64,000 nucleotides of DNA from Brevibacterium linens ATCC 9172 (GCF_900169165.1 NZ_FXYY01000006.1:103048-167047), one strand, 5' to 3'. Shown: positions 35,883-45,227, numbered from the stretch's first letter. A program made the numbers and translations. Notes: generated by a model from the letters alone, not told the origin.

Positions 35883-37169
35883 ATGTCGCTGCGCTGGAAG
35901 ATCTCTCTGCTCATCGTCGCCTCGGTGATCATCGCCGTGCTGTCGTGCTCGATCGTGCTGCGCCAATCCGCGGCCCGGGCCGAAGACGACCGGATGCGCT
36001 CGACAGTCACCGAGCAGCTGACGAATGCGACGACCATCTTCTCCGAGACCGGGGTACTCACCCTCAATGCCCGCATCGATGATCCGGAGCTGCCCAAGGA
36101 GGCGCGCAGGTCCGCGCTCAAGGGCCAGAGCGTGACGATCCGGTCCGAGGTCGACGGTGAGGAGATCGTGTGGGCCGCGGCCCCCATCGAGGTCGGTTCG
36201 CACACCCAGGTGATCTCCGTGCGCGCCTCGACGAAGGACAGCCAGGAGCTCATCGGCCGCATCGACCAGGCGCTGCTGGTGGGCATGATCGGCTCCGCCC
36301 TCGTCGTCGGCGGCGTCGGATCGATCGTCGCCGGCCGTATCTCCCGACGGCTGACGCTCGGCGCGCAGGCCGCCAGGAAGATCGCCGCCGGCGACACGAC
36401 GACGCGCATCGCCGATGTCATCGACGAATCCGATCAGGAGGTGTGGGCCTTCGCCACGGCCGTCGACACCGCCGTGGCCCGCCTGACCGAACGCATCGAC
36501 TCCGAGCAGCGCTTCACCGCCGATCTCGCGCATGAGATGCGCACCCCGCTGACCGGTCTGGTCAACGCCGCAAACCTGCTCGAAGAGGATTCCCGCCCCG
36601 CCGAACTCGTCAAGGACCGGGTCGTGCGCATGCAGGTCCTCGTCGAAGATCTCCTCGAGGTCTCCCGCCTCGACGCCGGCCGCGCCAACCCGGAGTTCAC
36701 CCGCGTCGACGTCGATCAGGCGATCCGGTCCCTGCTGGGCACGATGGAAGCCTCGGGCGCCCTCGCCGGCCATGAGATCGACACCCATCTGGCGGCGCTG
36801 AATTCGACCCTGGTCACCGATGTCCGCCGTTTCGAGCGCATCGTGTCGAACCTGCTCGTCAACGCGATCAAGCACGGCGGAGATCCCATCCGCCTGGAGA
36901 CGAGCACGCGCAGCATCGTCGTCACCGACTCCGGCTCCGGCTACCCACCGGACATCGTCAACACCGGCCCGACCCGCTTCGTCTCCGCCGGCGGCGGCGG
37001 AATGGGACTCGGTCTCGTCATCGCGCAAGGGCAGGCCCGCCTGCTCGGAATCACACTGATCTTCAGTAACGATCCCGTAACAGGGGGTGCGCGGACCGAA
37101 GTGATCTTCCCCGAGGACGACGCCCAGGAGCGCGCCCTCCGACAGTACATCGAGAGCCGATCCGAATAA
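35883..37169 (+). CDS. HAMP-containing sensor histidine kinase
   Basis: A 428-residue kinase with two membrane helices (about 8-27 and 128-150) around a ~100-residue extracytoplasmic domain. It has a HAMP domain, a HisKA motif with the phosphoacceptor His in FTADLAHEMRTPLTGLVNAA, and a HATPase domain with NLLVNAIKHGG, VTDSGSGYP and GGGGMGLGLVIAQ. It is the cognate kinase of the regulator immediately upstream. The signal is unknown; an envelope signal relayed by the lipoprotein is plausible. Confidence 0.9.
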   Translation: MSLRWKISLLIVASVIIAVLSCSIVLRQSAARAEDDRMRSTVTEQLTNATTIFSETGVLTLNARIDDPELPKEARRSALKGQSVTIRSEVDGEEIVWAAAPIEVGSHTQVISVRASTKDSQELIGRIDQALLVGMIGSALVVGGVGSIVAGRISRRLTLGAQAARKIAAGDTTTRIADVIDESDQEVWAFATAVDTAVARLTERIDSEQRFTADLAHEMRTPLTGLVNAANLLEEDSRPAELVKDRVVRMQVLVEDLLEVSRLDAGRANPEFTRVDVDQAIRSLLGTMEASGALAGHEIDTHLAALNSTLVTDVRRFERIVSNLLVNAIKHGGDPIRLETSTRSIVVTDSGSGYPPDIVNTGPTRFVSAGGGGMGLGLVIAQGQARLLGITLIFSNDPVTGGARTEVIFPEDDAQERALRQYIESRSE

Positions 37170-37394
37170 TCTCGCCGAGGCGGCCCTCACCTTGGTTCAG
37201 GGCGCTGAACTGGAATGACGGCAGGAACTCGAGGTTGCGCTGAAATCGACCTGGGTGTCGGCTGACCGCCCGCGAGTGCGACTCGTCACCAACATATGAC
37301 AGGTTCGATATATTCCCGTTACACTTTTGTGATGTAGTTTTGGAGTCGTCGGAACGTCGACGGTCTTCGAGGAGTCACAGCCATACGGAGAGTT

Positions 37395-38453
37395 ATGTCA
37401 GAGTCATCATCGACCACAGAGTCACCGGTGCGTCGACGGGATCTGCACAGGCGACGCTCATCGTCCCCGTTCTCTCGCACCCGCACCTCGACTCGCAGCA
37501 CCGGGGCACCGACCGCGCCTGCGTCCGCTGACTCCGAAACCGAGAACCTGTCGCCCAGGCGCGCAGCGATGGCCGCCGAGGCGCGAGCGACTCAGTCGTC
37601 CCCGCGCCGGGCCGCACTGGCTCGAGAAGCCGCAGCGGTTCCCACGACCTTCGGCTCAGCGTCTGCCTCGTCGGCCCGTCGGGTCAACGCAGGAGCCGCC
37701 GAGAGCCGCGGGTCCGATGGTGCGCTGCTCAAGTCCGTGCGCAAGAAGAAGGTGCGGACCATCTCGACTCTGGCTGCCGTCTCAGTGGCCGGCGCCGCCA
37801 CCGCAGTGACCATGCTGGTCAACAACCTGGGCGGCGGTGCCGAGGTCAAGACCGACCCGACCGCCGCCGGTGAGCCCGCCGCCATCAATGCTGAGAAGGT
37901 CAACGCGGACGTCCCCGAGGTCAAGGGGAAGTCGTCGATGGAGATCGGCGTGCCGAGCGCCAAGCAGAAGAAGGTCGAAGCCGCGTCCCGCGCGGTCGAG
38001 AAGAGTGCCCTGCCCGGCTGCGATGAGAAGCAGAACTTCGATCAGTCCGCCGGCAACGGCGAGCTGCCCGATGAGTGGCTGTGCGACCTCGGCAAGGAAG
38101 ACCACCGACTCCGTGCCGATGCCGCTGTCTCCTTCGCGAAGATGAACGCCGCCTACAAGAAGGACACCGGCAAGGAACTCGAGATCACGGATTCCTACCG
38201 TGACATGGCCGGACAGGTCTCTGTGGCCGGCCGGAAGCCGGGGTTGGCCGCCAAGCCGGGCACCTCACTGCATGGTTGGGGCATCGCCCTCGACCTCGGC
38301 GGTGGAGTCGCCTCGAAGTCCGGAGCCTGGAGCTGGCTCGTCGAGCACGGGGACGAATACGGCTGGGAGAACCCCGACTGGGCCAAGTCGAGCATGTACG
38401 AGCCCTGGCACTGGGAATACACTCCCGCCCGCGACTCGATTCCCGGCAAGTGA
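37395..38453 (+). CDS. M15 family D-Ala-D-Ala carboxypeptidase (VanY-like)
   Basis: A 352-residue, membrane-anchored zinc peptidase acting on cell-wall peptides. A long basic, Ser/Arg-rich cytoplasmic segment precedes one helix near 125-145 (ISTLAAVSVAGAATAVTMLV). A linker leads to the VanY domain, whose zinc ligands lie in SLHGWGIALDLG (His and Asp) and EPWHWEY (His), with the upstream SYRDMAGQ signature. The ATG at 37395 follows GGAGAG. A TATATT element about 80 bases upstream is a candidate -10. It stands alone and is likely an envelope-maintenance gene. Confidence 0.87.
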   Translation: MSESSSTTESPVRRRDLHRRRSSSPFSRTRTSTRSTGAPTAPASADSETENLSPRRAAMAAEARATQSSPRRAALAREAAAVPTTFGSASASSARRVNAGAAESRGSDGALLKSVRKKKVRTISTLAAVSVAGAATAVTMLVNNLGGGAEVKTDPTAAGEPAAINAEKVNADVPEVKGKSSMEIGVPSAKQKKVEAASRAVEKSALPGCDEKQNFDQSAGNGELPDEWLCDLGKEDHRLRADAAVSFAKMNAAYKKDTGKELEITDSYRDMAGQVSVAGRKPGLAAKPGTSLHGWGIALDLGGGVASKSGAWSWLVEHGDEYGWENPDWAKSSMYEPWHWEYTPARDSIPGK

Positions 38454-38457
38454 TCGA

Positions 38458-39066
38458 TCAGCTGCGCAGTGCCCGTCCGTAGCGGCGGCGGTAGACGATC
38501 TGAGCGAGCCGAACGAACGGTTCGCCGAGTCTCCAGATGCCCTGCCCCGCCCGCGAGACCGACCTCAGGACGAGGAAGACTCGGTCGTCGGCGGTGCGGA
38601 TGAGGATGAATGACTCCTCTCCGGTGATCGGATGTCCTGGCTTCGTGCCGTAGGTGAAGCCGCATCGGTCCTCCGTGTCGACGACATCGATGACGCGTGA
38701 GGGCTCAGGCAGCCGGAAGGGGCCGAGGCGCACGCGGATCGTCGGCTCCTGCCCCGGCTCCACCCGAGGCGGCCGACCAGATCCCGCGCGAGCGTCGACA
38801 TCGGCCGTCGACTCCGCTCCGGCCGCTCGACTGACAGTGTCCGCACTTCCGACGTGGACGGCGTCGACGTTCACCTCGATGTCGAATCCGCTGCGGATCT
38901 TGACCTCCCAGTGCAGGAGCTCCTCGGCGCAGCGGTCGAACGTCTCTTTCCCGTGGCCGACGAAGTACGCGGATTCGAAGTGGCGGTAGCCGTCGGGACG
39001 CTCCAGCCACCTCGGCGAGAGGGGATGCGTCAGCGTCACGGGACGGTTGTCGGAATGGTCGGCCAT
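38458..39066 (-). CDS. DUF1990 family protein
   Basis: A 202-residue cytoplasmic protein of the DUF1990 (YndB/SRPBCC-like) family, whose function is not established. Typical segments are the N-terminal HFESAYFVGHGKETFDRCAE, the FGYGT-like CGFTYGTKPGHPITGEESF, and a C-terminal LVLRSVSRAGQGIWRLGEP. A region near 70-105 (AAGAESTADVDARAGSGRPP) is a low-complexity insertion. The ATG at 39066 lies 168 bases from the divergent MaoC gene. Confidence 0.8.
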   Translation of the reverse strand: MADHSDNRPVTLTHPLSPRWLERPDGYRHFESAYFVGHGKETFDRCAEELLHWEVKIRSGFDIEVNVDAVHVGSADTVSRAAGAESTADVDARAGSGRPPRVEPGQEPTIRVRLGPFRLPEPSRVIDVVDTEDRCGFTYGTKPGHPITGEESFILIRTADDRVFLVLRSVSRAGQGIWRLGEPFVRLAQIVYRRRYGRALRS

Positions 39067-39234
39067 GCCTCCAACCTAGCGGACGCGGCCCGTCAACCCT
39101 ACGGAATCGAACCGTGGGACTCACAGTCCGGGCGACGGGGTGGCGTCGACCGGACGGCCACGTATGATGCCAAGAACAGCGGACCTCAATCGAATGTCCG
39201 CTCAGCATCTGAGCCAGGATCAAAGGAGAACCAC

Positions 39235-39687
39235 GTGCGCACAATCAACGGCATCGACGAGATCGAATCGCTCATCGGCCAGGGGCTCGGCTCCTCCGAG
39301 TGGATGACGATGGATCAGGACGCGATCAACACCTTCGCCGACGTCACCGGCGACCACCAGTGGATCCACGTCGACGAAGCACGCGCTGCCGAGGGGCCCT
39401 ACGGCGCGACGATCGTCCACGGCTTCTTCACCCTCTCGCTCATCCCGAAGTTCTCCGCTGATGTATTCACCATCGAAGGCGTCTCGATCCGCGTCAACTA
39501 CGGCCTCAACAAGGTCCGCTTCCTCCAGCCCGTCGTCGTCGGCTCCCGACTGCGCGGGACCATCAGCGTCAAGGACGTCATCCGCGGCGACAAGGGCACT
39601 CAGGTCATCCTCGAACACACGATCGAGATCGAAGGCCAGGACCGCCCCGCCTGCGTCGCCGAGGTGGTCACCCTCCTCGTCGAGTGA
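39235..39687 (+). CDS. MaoC family dehydratase
   Basis: A 150-residue hot-dog-fold enzyme expected to hydrate or dehydrate an enoyl/hydroxyacyl-CoA. The hydratase 2 motif is present in FADVTGDHQWIHVDEARA, with the catalytic Asp and His, followed by IVHGFFTLSLIPKF. The start is GTG at 39235 with a strong AAAGGAGAA site. Its stop is followed by an inverted repeat that could end its transcript. Confidence 0.9.
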   Translation: MRTINGIDEIESLIGQGLGSSEWMTMDQDAINTFADVTGDHQWIHVDEARAAEGPYGATIVHGFFTLSLIPKFSADVFTIEGVSIRVNYGLNKVRFLQPVVVGSRLRGTISVKDVIRGDKGTQVILEHTIEIEGQDRPACVAEVVTLLVE

Positions 39688-39712
39688 GCTGAGCGCCGCC
39701 TTCTGTCGGCGG

Positions 39713-39775
39713 GTTAAGTGGGGGTCAGATTGCACATTTCCGCGGGTCGAAAATGGCAATCTGACCCCACTTAAC
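39713..39775. repeat. Long inverted repeat (palindrome family 4)
   Basis: The left arm 39713-39733 (GTTAAGTGGGGGTCAGATTG plus C) pairs with the right arm 39756-39775 with one bulged G. ATTT/AAAT continues the pairing into the loop. It lies between convergent genes and could end both transcripts, but its length and AT-rich ends suggest an extragenic repeat. One copy is visible in the window. Confidence 0.65.
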
Positions 39776-39795
39776 TCGATGGAGCTGTTCTGCCC

Positions 39796-42441
39796 TCAGC
39801 TCGGGCGGTGGGCGTCGAGGAGCTGGGCGACGCGGATATAGCCGAGGTGTGAGTATGCCTGCGGGTGGTTGCCCAGGTGCATCTCGGCAACGGGGTCGTA
39901 TTCCTCGGACAGCAGCCCGGTGGGCCCGAGCAGAGCGTCGACCTGCCGGAACAGATCCCAGCCATCGTCGATGCGGCCGACCTTGATGAAGGCCTCGATC
40001 AGCCACGTCGTGCAGATGTGGAACCCGCCCTCGAGCCCGGGCAGTCCGTCATCGTAGCGGTAGCGGAACACCGTCGGGCCGACCCGCAGCTCGCGTTCGA
40101 TCGCGTCGACGGTGGACACGAACCTCGGGTCGTCGGCGTCGAGCAGTCCCGAGAGTCCGACGAACAGAGCCGCCGAATCCAGGTCCGTCTCACCGTAGGC
40201 GACGGTGAACGCTCCGACCTCCTCGTTGTAGCCGTGGGTGAGCACGTCGTGGGCGATCTCCTCGCGCAGCTGTCGCCACGCACCGGGCGGCTCCCGATCG
40301 AACCGGTCCGCGATCCGCAGCGCCCGATCGACCGTCACCCAGCACATCACGCGTGTGTACACGTTGTGCTTCGGTGCGCGCCGGGCCTCCCAGATCCCGT
40401 GATCGGCCTCGAACCACCGTTTGCCCACGGCTTCGACCATCTGACAGGTGAGCGTCCAATAATCGTCGGGCAGCTCGCCGAGGTGGTCGCTGAGTTCGTC
40501 GAGGAGTTCCGTGACCGGGCCGAACACGTCCAGTTGGACCTGGTGTTCGGCGGCGTTGCCGACCCGCACCGGCCGTGATCCGGCGTATCCGGGCAGGTGG
40601 TTGAGCACCGCCTCGGTGGTCAGGGCCGAACCGTCGACGGCGTAGAGCGGATGGAGCTGTTCGGGAGAGACCGTGTGCTCGAGGATGCCCGAGAGCCAGG
40701 AGAGGAATCCTTCGGCCTCACCGGTGGAGCCGAGGGCGAGCAGGGCGCGGACGGTCATCGATCCGTCGCGCAGCCACGTGTACCGGTAGTCCCAGTTGCG
40801 GACTCCGCCGATGCCCTCGGGCAGGGAGGTCGTGGGGGCGGCGAGGACTCCGCCGGTGGGTTCGTGGCAGAGAGCGCGCAGGGTGATCGCCGACCGGATG
40901 ACCTCGTCGCGGTGGTGGCCGGGCAGGGTGAGCGAGTCGACCCAGTTCGTCCAGAAGTTCAGGGCGCGTTCGCGCACATGATGCTCTCCGCCGGTGGCCA
41001 TATATCCGGCGTCTCCGGAACCGGTCCCGCAGGCGAGGACGAGGACGATGGATCCGCCGGGTTGCTGCGAGGGGATGACGGTCGCCTCGGCGGTGTGGGA
41101 GTCGCCGTTCTCGACGATGTCGAAATCGATTCCGGGGGCGTGGAGTTCGATCGGCTCCGCGGTGCCGAGCACCGCCACACCGTCATCGGTCCTGGTCATG
41201 CGGGTGGGCACCGTGGCGTAGTCGAGCCTGGGTGCGAACCGGATGCGGGTCGGGGTGTCGCCGGTGAGCACGCGGACGACGATCGTGTCGTCGCTGTGCC
41301 CGTCGACGGGTGCGAGGTAGTCGACACAGCTCAGTCCGGCCCACCGGGTCTCGAGCAGGGTCGAGTTCCCGAGGTAGCGCTGCGTCAGCGGAGCGGCTCC
41401 GTTGGCCGGTGCTACGGCGAAGAATCCGGCCGCCTCGGAGCCGAGGATCTCGGAGAACATCGACGCCGAGTGCGGCAGCGGGTGCGGCATCCAGCAGATG
41501 CTGCCAGTCGGGTCGATGAGCGCGGTCGATTGTCCGTTGCCGATGAGGCTGTGCCGCTGGATCGGGGTGGCGCGACGGCCGAAGAGCCAGGACTTGCGCA
41601 GTTCGAACAGGGCGCCGAGGACGATGGAGACCTCGTCCGGTGAGTCGAGGCGGAAGTCGGCGTGTGTGGGCGTGTTCCCAGTTCCGACCTTGAGCCCGAG
41701 GTCATCGGCGCCGAGGGTTTCGAGAGCGAATTCGTCGGCGGTGTCATCGCCGATGAACACGACGGCTTCCGCTCCGGTCTGGCTGCGCAGTCGAGTCAGC
41801 GCATCGGCCTTCGACGACGGTACGACGGAGAGGTCGATGACCTGTTTGCCGCGGGTGGGGTGGATCGGGTGGGCGGCCGCGAGCTTGTCGACGGCGGCTT
41901 CGATCTCGCGCCGGCCGGCCTCGTCGAGTCCGCGCAGGTGCACGGCCGCACCGGTGGTCTTGTGCTCGATGACGTCGCGCGGCAGGGCGCGGGTGAGGTC
42001 GGCGCGGAAGTCGGCGAGGACCGCCCGCTGCTCTTCGGTGAGCGTATCGATGGTGAATGTGTCGGTCTCACCGCCGTGAGACCCGAAGAGGTGGACCTCC
42101 CTGGGCAGGCGCGACATCGCCGCGAGGTCGCGCAGGCTGCGACCGGAGATCACCCCCGCCGAGGTGGACGGCAGCAGGGCGAGCGCGCGCAGCGAGTCGA
42201 CCGAGCTCTCCAGGGGAAAGGCTTGGCTGGGGACGTCGACGATGGGGGCGATCGTCCCGTCGTAGTCGGTCGCCACCAGCAGGGATGGGGAGCGGGAGAG
42301 CGCGAAGAGGCGCCGGAAGAGGACGGGGTCGAGTGCTCTGCTGGCTTCGGCCAGGTCGCCCAATAATTCGGAGGACCTCACCGAGGCGGCGATGGTGGCC
42401 AATCGGGATTCGGTTGCGCTCTCGTGCTCGACAGTGCTCAT
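39796..42441 (-). CDS. Trehalose-6-phosphate phosphatase fused to GH15 glucoamylase/trehalase
   Basis: An 881-residue bifunctional protein. The N-terminal ~270 residues are an OtsB-type HAD phosphatase: motif I DYDGTIAPIVD, and the acidic motif GDDTADEFAL. The rest is a GH15 (alpha/alpha)6 barrel with RNWDYRYTWLRDGS, HQVQLDVFG and the acidic pair in LLSEEYDP, as in actinobacterial trehalases. It could dephosphorylate trehalose-6-phosphate and then cleave trehalose, or act on other glucans. No otsA gene is present here. It stands alone with the HdeD-like gene upstream. Confidence 0.87.
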   Translation of the reverse strand: MSTVEHESATESRLATIAASVRSSELLGDLAEASRALDPVLFRRLFALSRSPSLLVATDYDGTIAPIVDVPSQAFPLESSVDSLRALALLPSTSAGVISGRSLRDLAAMSRLPREVHLFGSHGGETDTFTIDTLTEEQRAVLADFRADLTRALPRDVIEHKTTGAAVHLRGLDEAGRREIEAAVDKLAAAHPIHPTRGKQVIDLSVVPSSKADALTRLRSQTGAEAVVFIGDDTADEFALETLGADDLGLKVGTGNTPTHADFRLDSPDEVSIVLGALFELRKSWLFGRRATPIQRHSLIGNGQSTALIDPTGSICWMPHPLPHSASMFSEILGSEAAGFFAVAPANGAAPLTQRYLGNSTLLETRWAGLSCVDYLAPVDGHSDDTIVVRVLTGDTPTRIRFAPRLDYATVPTRMTRTDDGVAVLGTAEPIELHAPGIDFDIVENGDSHTAEATVIPSQQPGGSIVLVLACGTGSGDAGYMATGGEHHVRERALNFWTNWVDSLTLPGHHRDEVIRSAITLRALCHEPTGGVLAAPTTSLPEGIGGVRNWDYRYTWLRDGSMTVRALLALGSTGEAEGFLSWLSGILEHTVSPEQLHPLYAVDGSALTTEAVLNHLPGYAGSRPVRVGNAAEHQVQLDVFGPVTELLDELSDHLGELPDDYWTLTCQMVEAVGKRWFEADHGIWEARRAPKHNVYTRVMCWVTVDRALRIADRFDREPPGAWRQLREEIAHDVLTHGYNEEVGAFTVAYGETDLDSAALFVGLSGLLDADDPRFVSTVDAIERELRVGPTVFRYRYDDGLPGLEGGFHICTTWLIEAFIKVGRIDDGWDLFRQVDALLGPTGLLSEEYDPVAEMHLGNHPQAYSHLGYIRVAQLLDAHRPS

Positions 42442-42476
42442 CTCACCTCTGGTGTCTCGGTTGGCTCGGGTGCCGG

Positions 42477-43313
42477 TCAGGGCTCTTTCTTCACTGGGGT
42501 GTCGCTGTCCGGATCGTCGGGAGATTCGGGATCGGCCGTGCGATCGGCTTCGCCGGCGGCGTCGGTTGGGTCGGACGTGTCCGCGGCATCGGACGAGTTC
42601 GTATCGTCGGCGACGTCAGCGGCACCCGAGGGGGCAGCGTCGGCGGGCTCGGCCGCCTCGGCGGGGGTGTCGATCTCCTCGGGGAGGGCACCGCGCTTCG
42701 CCAACTGGCGGCCCTTGCTCAGGCGGGAGTAGCCGCCGATGATGAAGATCACGCCGGCGATGAGGGTCGCCGCTCCGGTGAAGCCGAGGATCGACAGGGC
42801 TTCCATGCCGTCGCCGAAGACGAGGATGATGCCGAGCAGGACGTGGACTCCCGAGGCGATGAGGAAGTCCGAGGCCATGGGCTGGGAGCGCAGCTGCCGG
42901 TGGGCCCAGAATTCGAGGGCACCGTGCAGCAGGGCCCAGATGCTCAGGGCAGCGCGCAGTTCGGCCGGTTGGTCGGCGAGGAAGAGGAAGACGATGGCTG
43001 GGATCGCGATGACGGCCTGGCCGAAGATCGCGGTGCGCACGTTCAACGGCGAGCGCACGGCCTGGAAGACCAAGGCCAGGGCGAAGAGGATGAGGTAGCC
43101 GATGGCCAAGTGGTCGACGACGTCGGTCGGCAGGCTCAGCTGCGCGGGGTTGACGGCGTCGCGGGGCCAGAAGACGGTGACGATGCCGAAGGCGACGCCG
43201 AGGATTCCACGCACGACCATGGGCCAGCCGAGCCGACTCGCTGCGGCAATGGCCTGCGGGGCGGCTTCGTTACGCGGGGGCGTGGATTCGGTGCGCGGTT
43301 CTTCGGTACTCAT
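42477..43313 (-). CDS. HdeD/DUF308-like membrane protein with acidic tail
   Basis: A 278-residue inner-membrane protein with six hydrophobic helices between about 28 and 205 in the repeating pattern of DUF308/HdeD proteins (GWPMVVRGILGVAFGIVTVF, LSIWALLHGALEFWAHRQLR). After the membrane part comes a cytoplasmic tail of ~60 residues rich in Asp, Ala, Ser and Pro (SSDAADTSDPTDAAGEAD). The start is ATG at 43313; no clear ribosome site. HdeD relates to acid resistance in enterics, but the role here is unknown. Confidence 0.75.
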   Translation of the reverse strand: MSTEEPRTESTPPRNEAAPQAIAAASRLGWPMVVRGILGVAFGIVTVFWPRDAVNPAQLSLPTDVVDHLAIGYLILFALALVFQAVRSPLNVRTAIFGQAVIAIPAIVFLFLADQPAELRAALSIWALLHGALEFWAHRQLRSQPMASDFLIASGVHVLLGIILVFGDGMEALSILGFTGAATLIAGVIFIIGGYSRLSKGRQLAKRGALPEEIDTPAEAAEPADAAPSGAADVADDTNSSDAADTSDPTDAAGEADRTADPESPDDPDSDTPVKKEP

Positions 43314-43404
43314 CACGGCACCAGTCTAGGTCGCCTGCCTGAGTCTGTCCGGTCAGCGTCGACTCAGGCGCGGGTGGGCGGCGCTTCTTTGCGTCTCATG
43401 TATT

Positions 43405-43431
43405 TACGTAATTACGTATTGGTTGTATTAT
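43405..43431 (+). promoter_or_regulatory. Palindromic operator and promoter of ArsR-type gene
   Basis: TACGTAATTACGTA (43405-43418) is a perfect 14-base palindrome in an AT-rich island. TATTAT (43426-43431) is a good -10, seven bases before the regulator's ATG, so the mRNA is probably leaderless. The palindrome occupies the -35/spacer region, as expected of an autorepressor site. Confidence 0.7.
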
Positions 43432-43437
43432 CGAAGT

Positions 43438-43980
43438 ATGGAATCGACACCGTCGGCAGACGATCGCCTCTCCGCCCTCGAACAACGAGTCGCCGAACTC
43501 GAGGCTGCGGCCGCCTCCATCGCGCCACCGCGGCCCGCCGCAGGCGAAGCGGCGACCGCCCTGCCGGGCGACGCGGAGACCTTCTGGGCGCTGCATGGGC
43601 TCGTCGACCACCTCGGCGAGGAGGGCGGAGTGACCTACACCGGGTACACGACTCCCCCGGGCGGCAGCGGTCCCGTGGCGTGGCAGATGGGCCTGAGCAG
43701 CGCGGGCCTGGCGCAGATCGACTTCGCCGAGGCGGCCGGATCCCTGGCAGCCCTCGGCCACCCGGTCCGCCTGCAGCTGCTCCAGGCGATCTATGAGGGC
43801 ACGAGCACCGTGGCCGAGCTGGGCAAGGACGAACGCTTCGGCACGTCCGGGCAGATCTATCACCATGTGCATGCCCTCGCCGGCGCCGGCTGGTTAGAGA
43901 GCGCCCGCCGCGGACACTGGCGGGTGCCCGCTCAGCGAGTCGTTCCGCTGCTCACCCTCGTCCTCATCGGCACACACTGA
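43438..43980 (+). CDS. ArsR-type winged-helix regulator
   Basis: A 180-residue regulator. The N-terminus has a short coiled coil (DRLSALEQRVAELEAAAASI). The middle holds a winged helix of the ArsR/helix-turn-helix 20 type (LAALGHPVRLQLLQAIYEGT, TVAELGKDERFGTSGQIYHH). The HxH-like IYHHVHALAGAGWL region is the recognition-helix end. No classical metal-binding CXC motif is seen. The ATG at 43438 is likely leaderless. A serine hydrolase and a membrane protein follow on the same strand after 86 bases and are probable targets. Confidence 0.8.
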   Translation: MESTPSADDRLSALEQRVAELEAAAASIAPPRPAAGEAATALPGDAETFWALHGLVDHLGEEGGVTYTGYTTPPGGSGPVAWQMGLSSAGLAQIDFAEAAGSLAALGHPVRLQLLQAIYEGTSTVAELGKDERFGTSGQIYHHVHALAGAGWLESARRGHWRVPAQRVVPLLTLVLIGTH

Positions 43981-44066
43981 CGAAACCTCGCGTCCTTGAG
44001 CCATCGCCCACCGCACGACCCGTACCCGACCACCACACTTTCCACCCCTGCTGACCAGGAGGAACG

Positions 44067-45227
44067 ATGACCGTCACCGACGACCACCGCACATCTGCGG
44101 CCGCGGGACGGCCGCCTCGGCGACTGGGGATTGCCTTGCTTGCTGCCTCACTCACGGCCGCCGTCCTCGCGGCGATCACCCCGTGGCCGCGCGGTTTCCA
44201 GGGCGCGCCTACCGGGGATCCCGAGCTCATGGCTGAGCTCGAGGACGCACTCGGCAGCCGGCATTGGCAGCACGTGGCGGCCGCCCGCGTCGACGGCGAC
44301 GAGGTGACTTTCGCGGGCACCGGAGCCCATGAGCACACCGAGTTCGAGATCGGATCGATCACGAAGACGTTCACGGCCGCGCTCTTCGCCGAGGCGATCG
44401 ACCGGGGCGAGGTGAAGGCGGACACCCGCCTCGGCGAAGTCTGGCCGGACCTGGACGGGAAGGTCGCCGAGGTGACGCTCGAGTCGATTGCGATGCAGCG
44501 GTCGGGGCTGCCCTCCCAGGAACCCACTCCGAGCTTCAGAGACGGAGTGATGAGCGTGCTGTCGAATTACATCCACACCGACCCGTACCGCGGGGACGCC
44601 GGGGACATCGTCGCGAGCCTCAACGATGTGGAGGTCGGCGAACCGGAACCCGAGTATTCGAACTACGGGTTCGCCGTCCTCGGCCAAGCCCTCGCCGAGG
44701 CGGCCGGTCAGGACTATACGGACCTCGTCCGCGAGCGGATCACGGAACCGCTGGGCATGGAGGAGACCTTCGTCCCGGATTCCGCTGAGGGGCTGTCCCA
44801 CGGATACACGGCCTCGGGACTGCCCGCCGCACCGTGGACGCTCGGCGGGTCGGCACCGGCCGGGGCGATCCGGTCGACGACGCACGACATGTCCATCTGG
44901 CTGCGGGCAGTACGCGACGAAAGTGCCCCCGGCGCCGAGGCGAGCCACCCGCGCAAGGCCTTCGACGATTCGGATCGGATCGGCTGGGCCTGGTTCACGA
45001 CGACAGATCGCAGCCCGAACCTCACCTGGCACAACGGAGGCACCGGCGGCTACAGGTCGTTTCTCGGCTTCGATCCGAAGTCCGAGCAGGGGATCATCGT
45101 GCTGACCAATTCCGCTAACTGGGTCGACGCGGCCGCCGATCTGGTCTCCGCGCCGGCCACCGACCGGACAGAGTCAGCCTCCGAAACGACGACCTCAGCG
45201 ACCGAACGCACAGGAGCCCGATCATGA
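44067..45227 (+). CDS. Beta-lactamase-fold serine hydrolase
   Basis: A 386-residue exported protein of the class C beta-lactamase/esterase fold. An N-terminal helix (LGIALLAASLTAAVLAAITP) anchors or exports it. The catalytic motifs are SITK (S97, K100), YSNYG and HNGGTGG (KTG equivalent). It is more likely an esterase or D-amino-peptidase than an antibiotic resistance enzyme. AGGAGGAACG precedes the ATG. The next gene overlaps by four bases (ATGA). Confidence 0.87.
   Translation: MTVTDDHRTSAAAGRPPRRLGIALLAASLTAAVLAAITPWPRGFQGAPTGDPELMAELEDALGSRHWQHVAAARVDGDEVTFAGTGAHEHTEFEIGSITKTFTAALFAEAIDRGEVKADTRLGEVWPDLDGKVAEVTLESIAMQRSGLPSQEPTPSFRDGVMSVLSNYIHTDPYRGDAGDIVASLNDVEVGEPEPEYSNYGFAVLGQALAEAAGQDYTDLVRERITEPLGMEETFVPDSAEGLSHGYTASGLPAAPWTLGGSAPAGAIRSTTHDMSIWLRAVRDESAPGAEASHPRKAFDDSDRIGWAWFTTTDRSPNLTWHNGGTGGYRSFLGFDPKSEQGIIVLTNSANWVDAAADLVSAPATDRTESASETTTSATERTGARS

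Noticed and set aside
44067..45227. Antibiotic-resistance beta-lactamase
   Set aside because: The SxxK and HxG motifs fit the large family of esterases and peptidases with this fold. Nothing identifies antibiotics as substrates.
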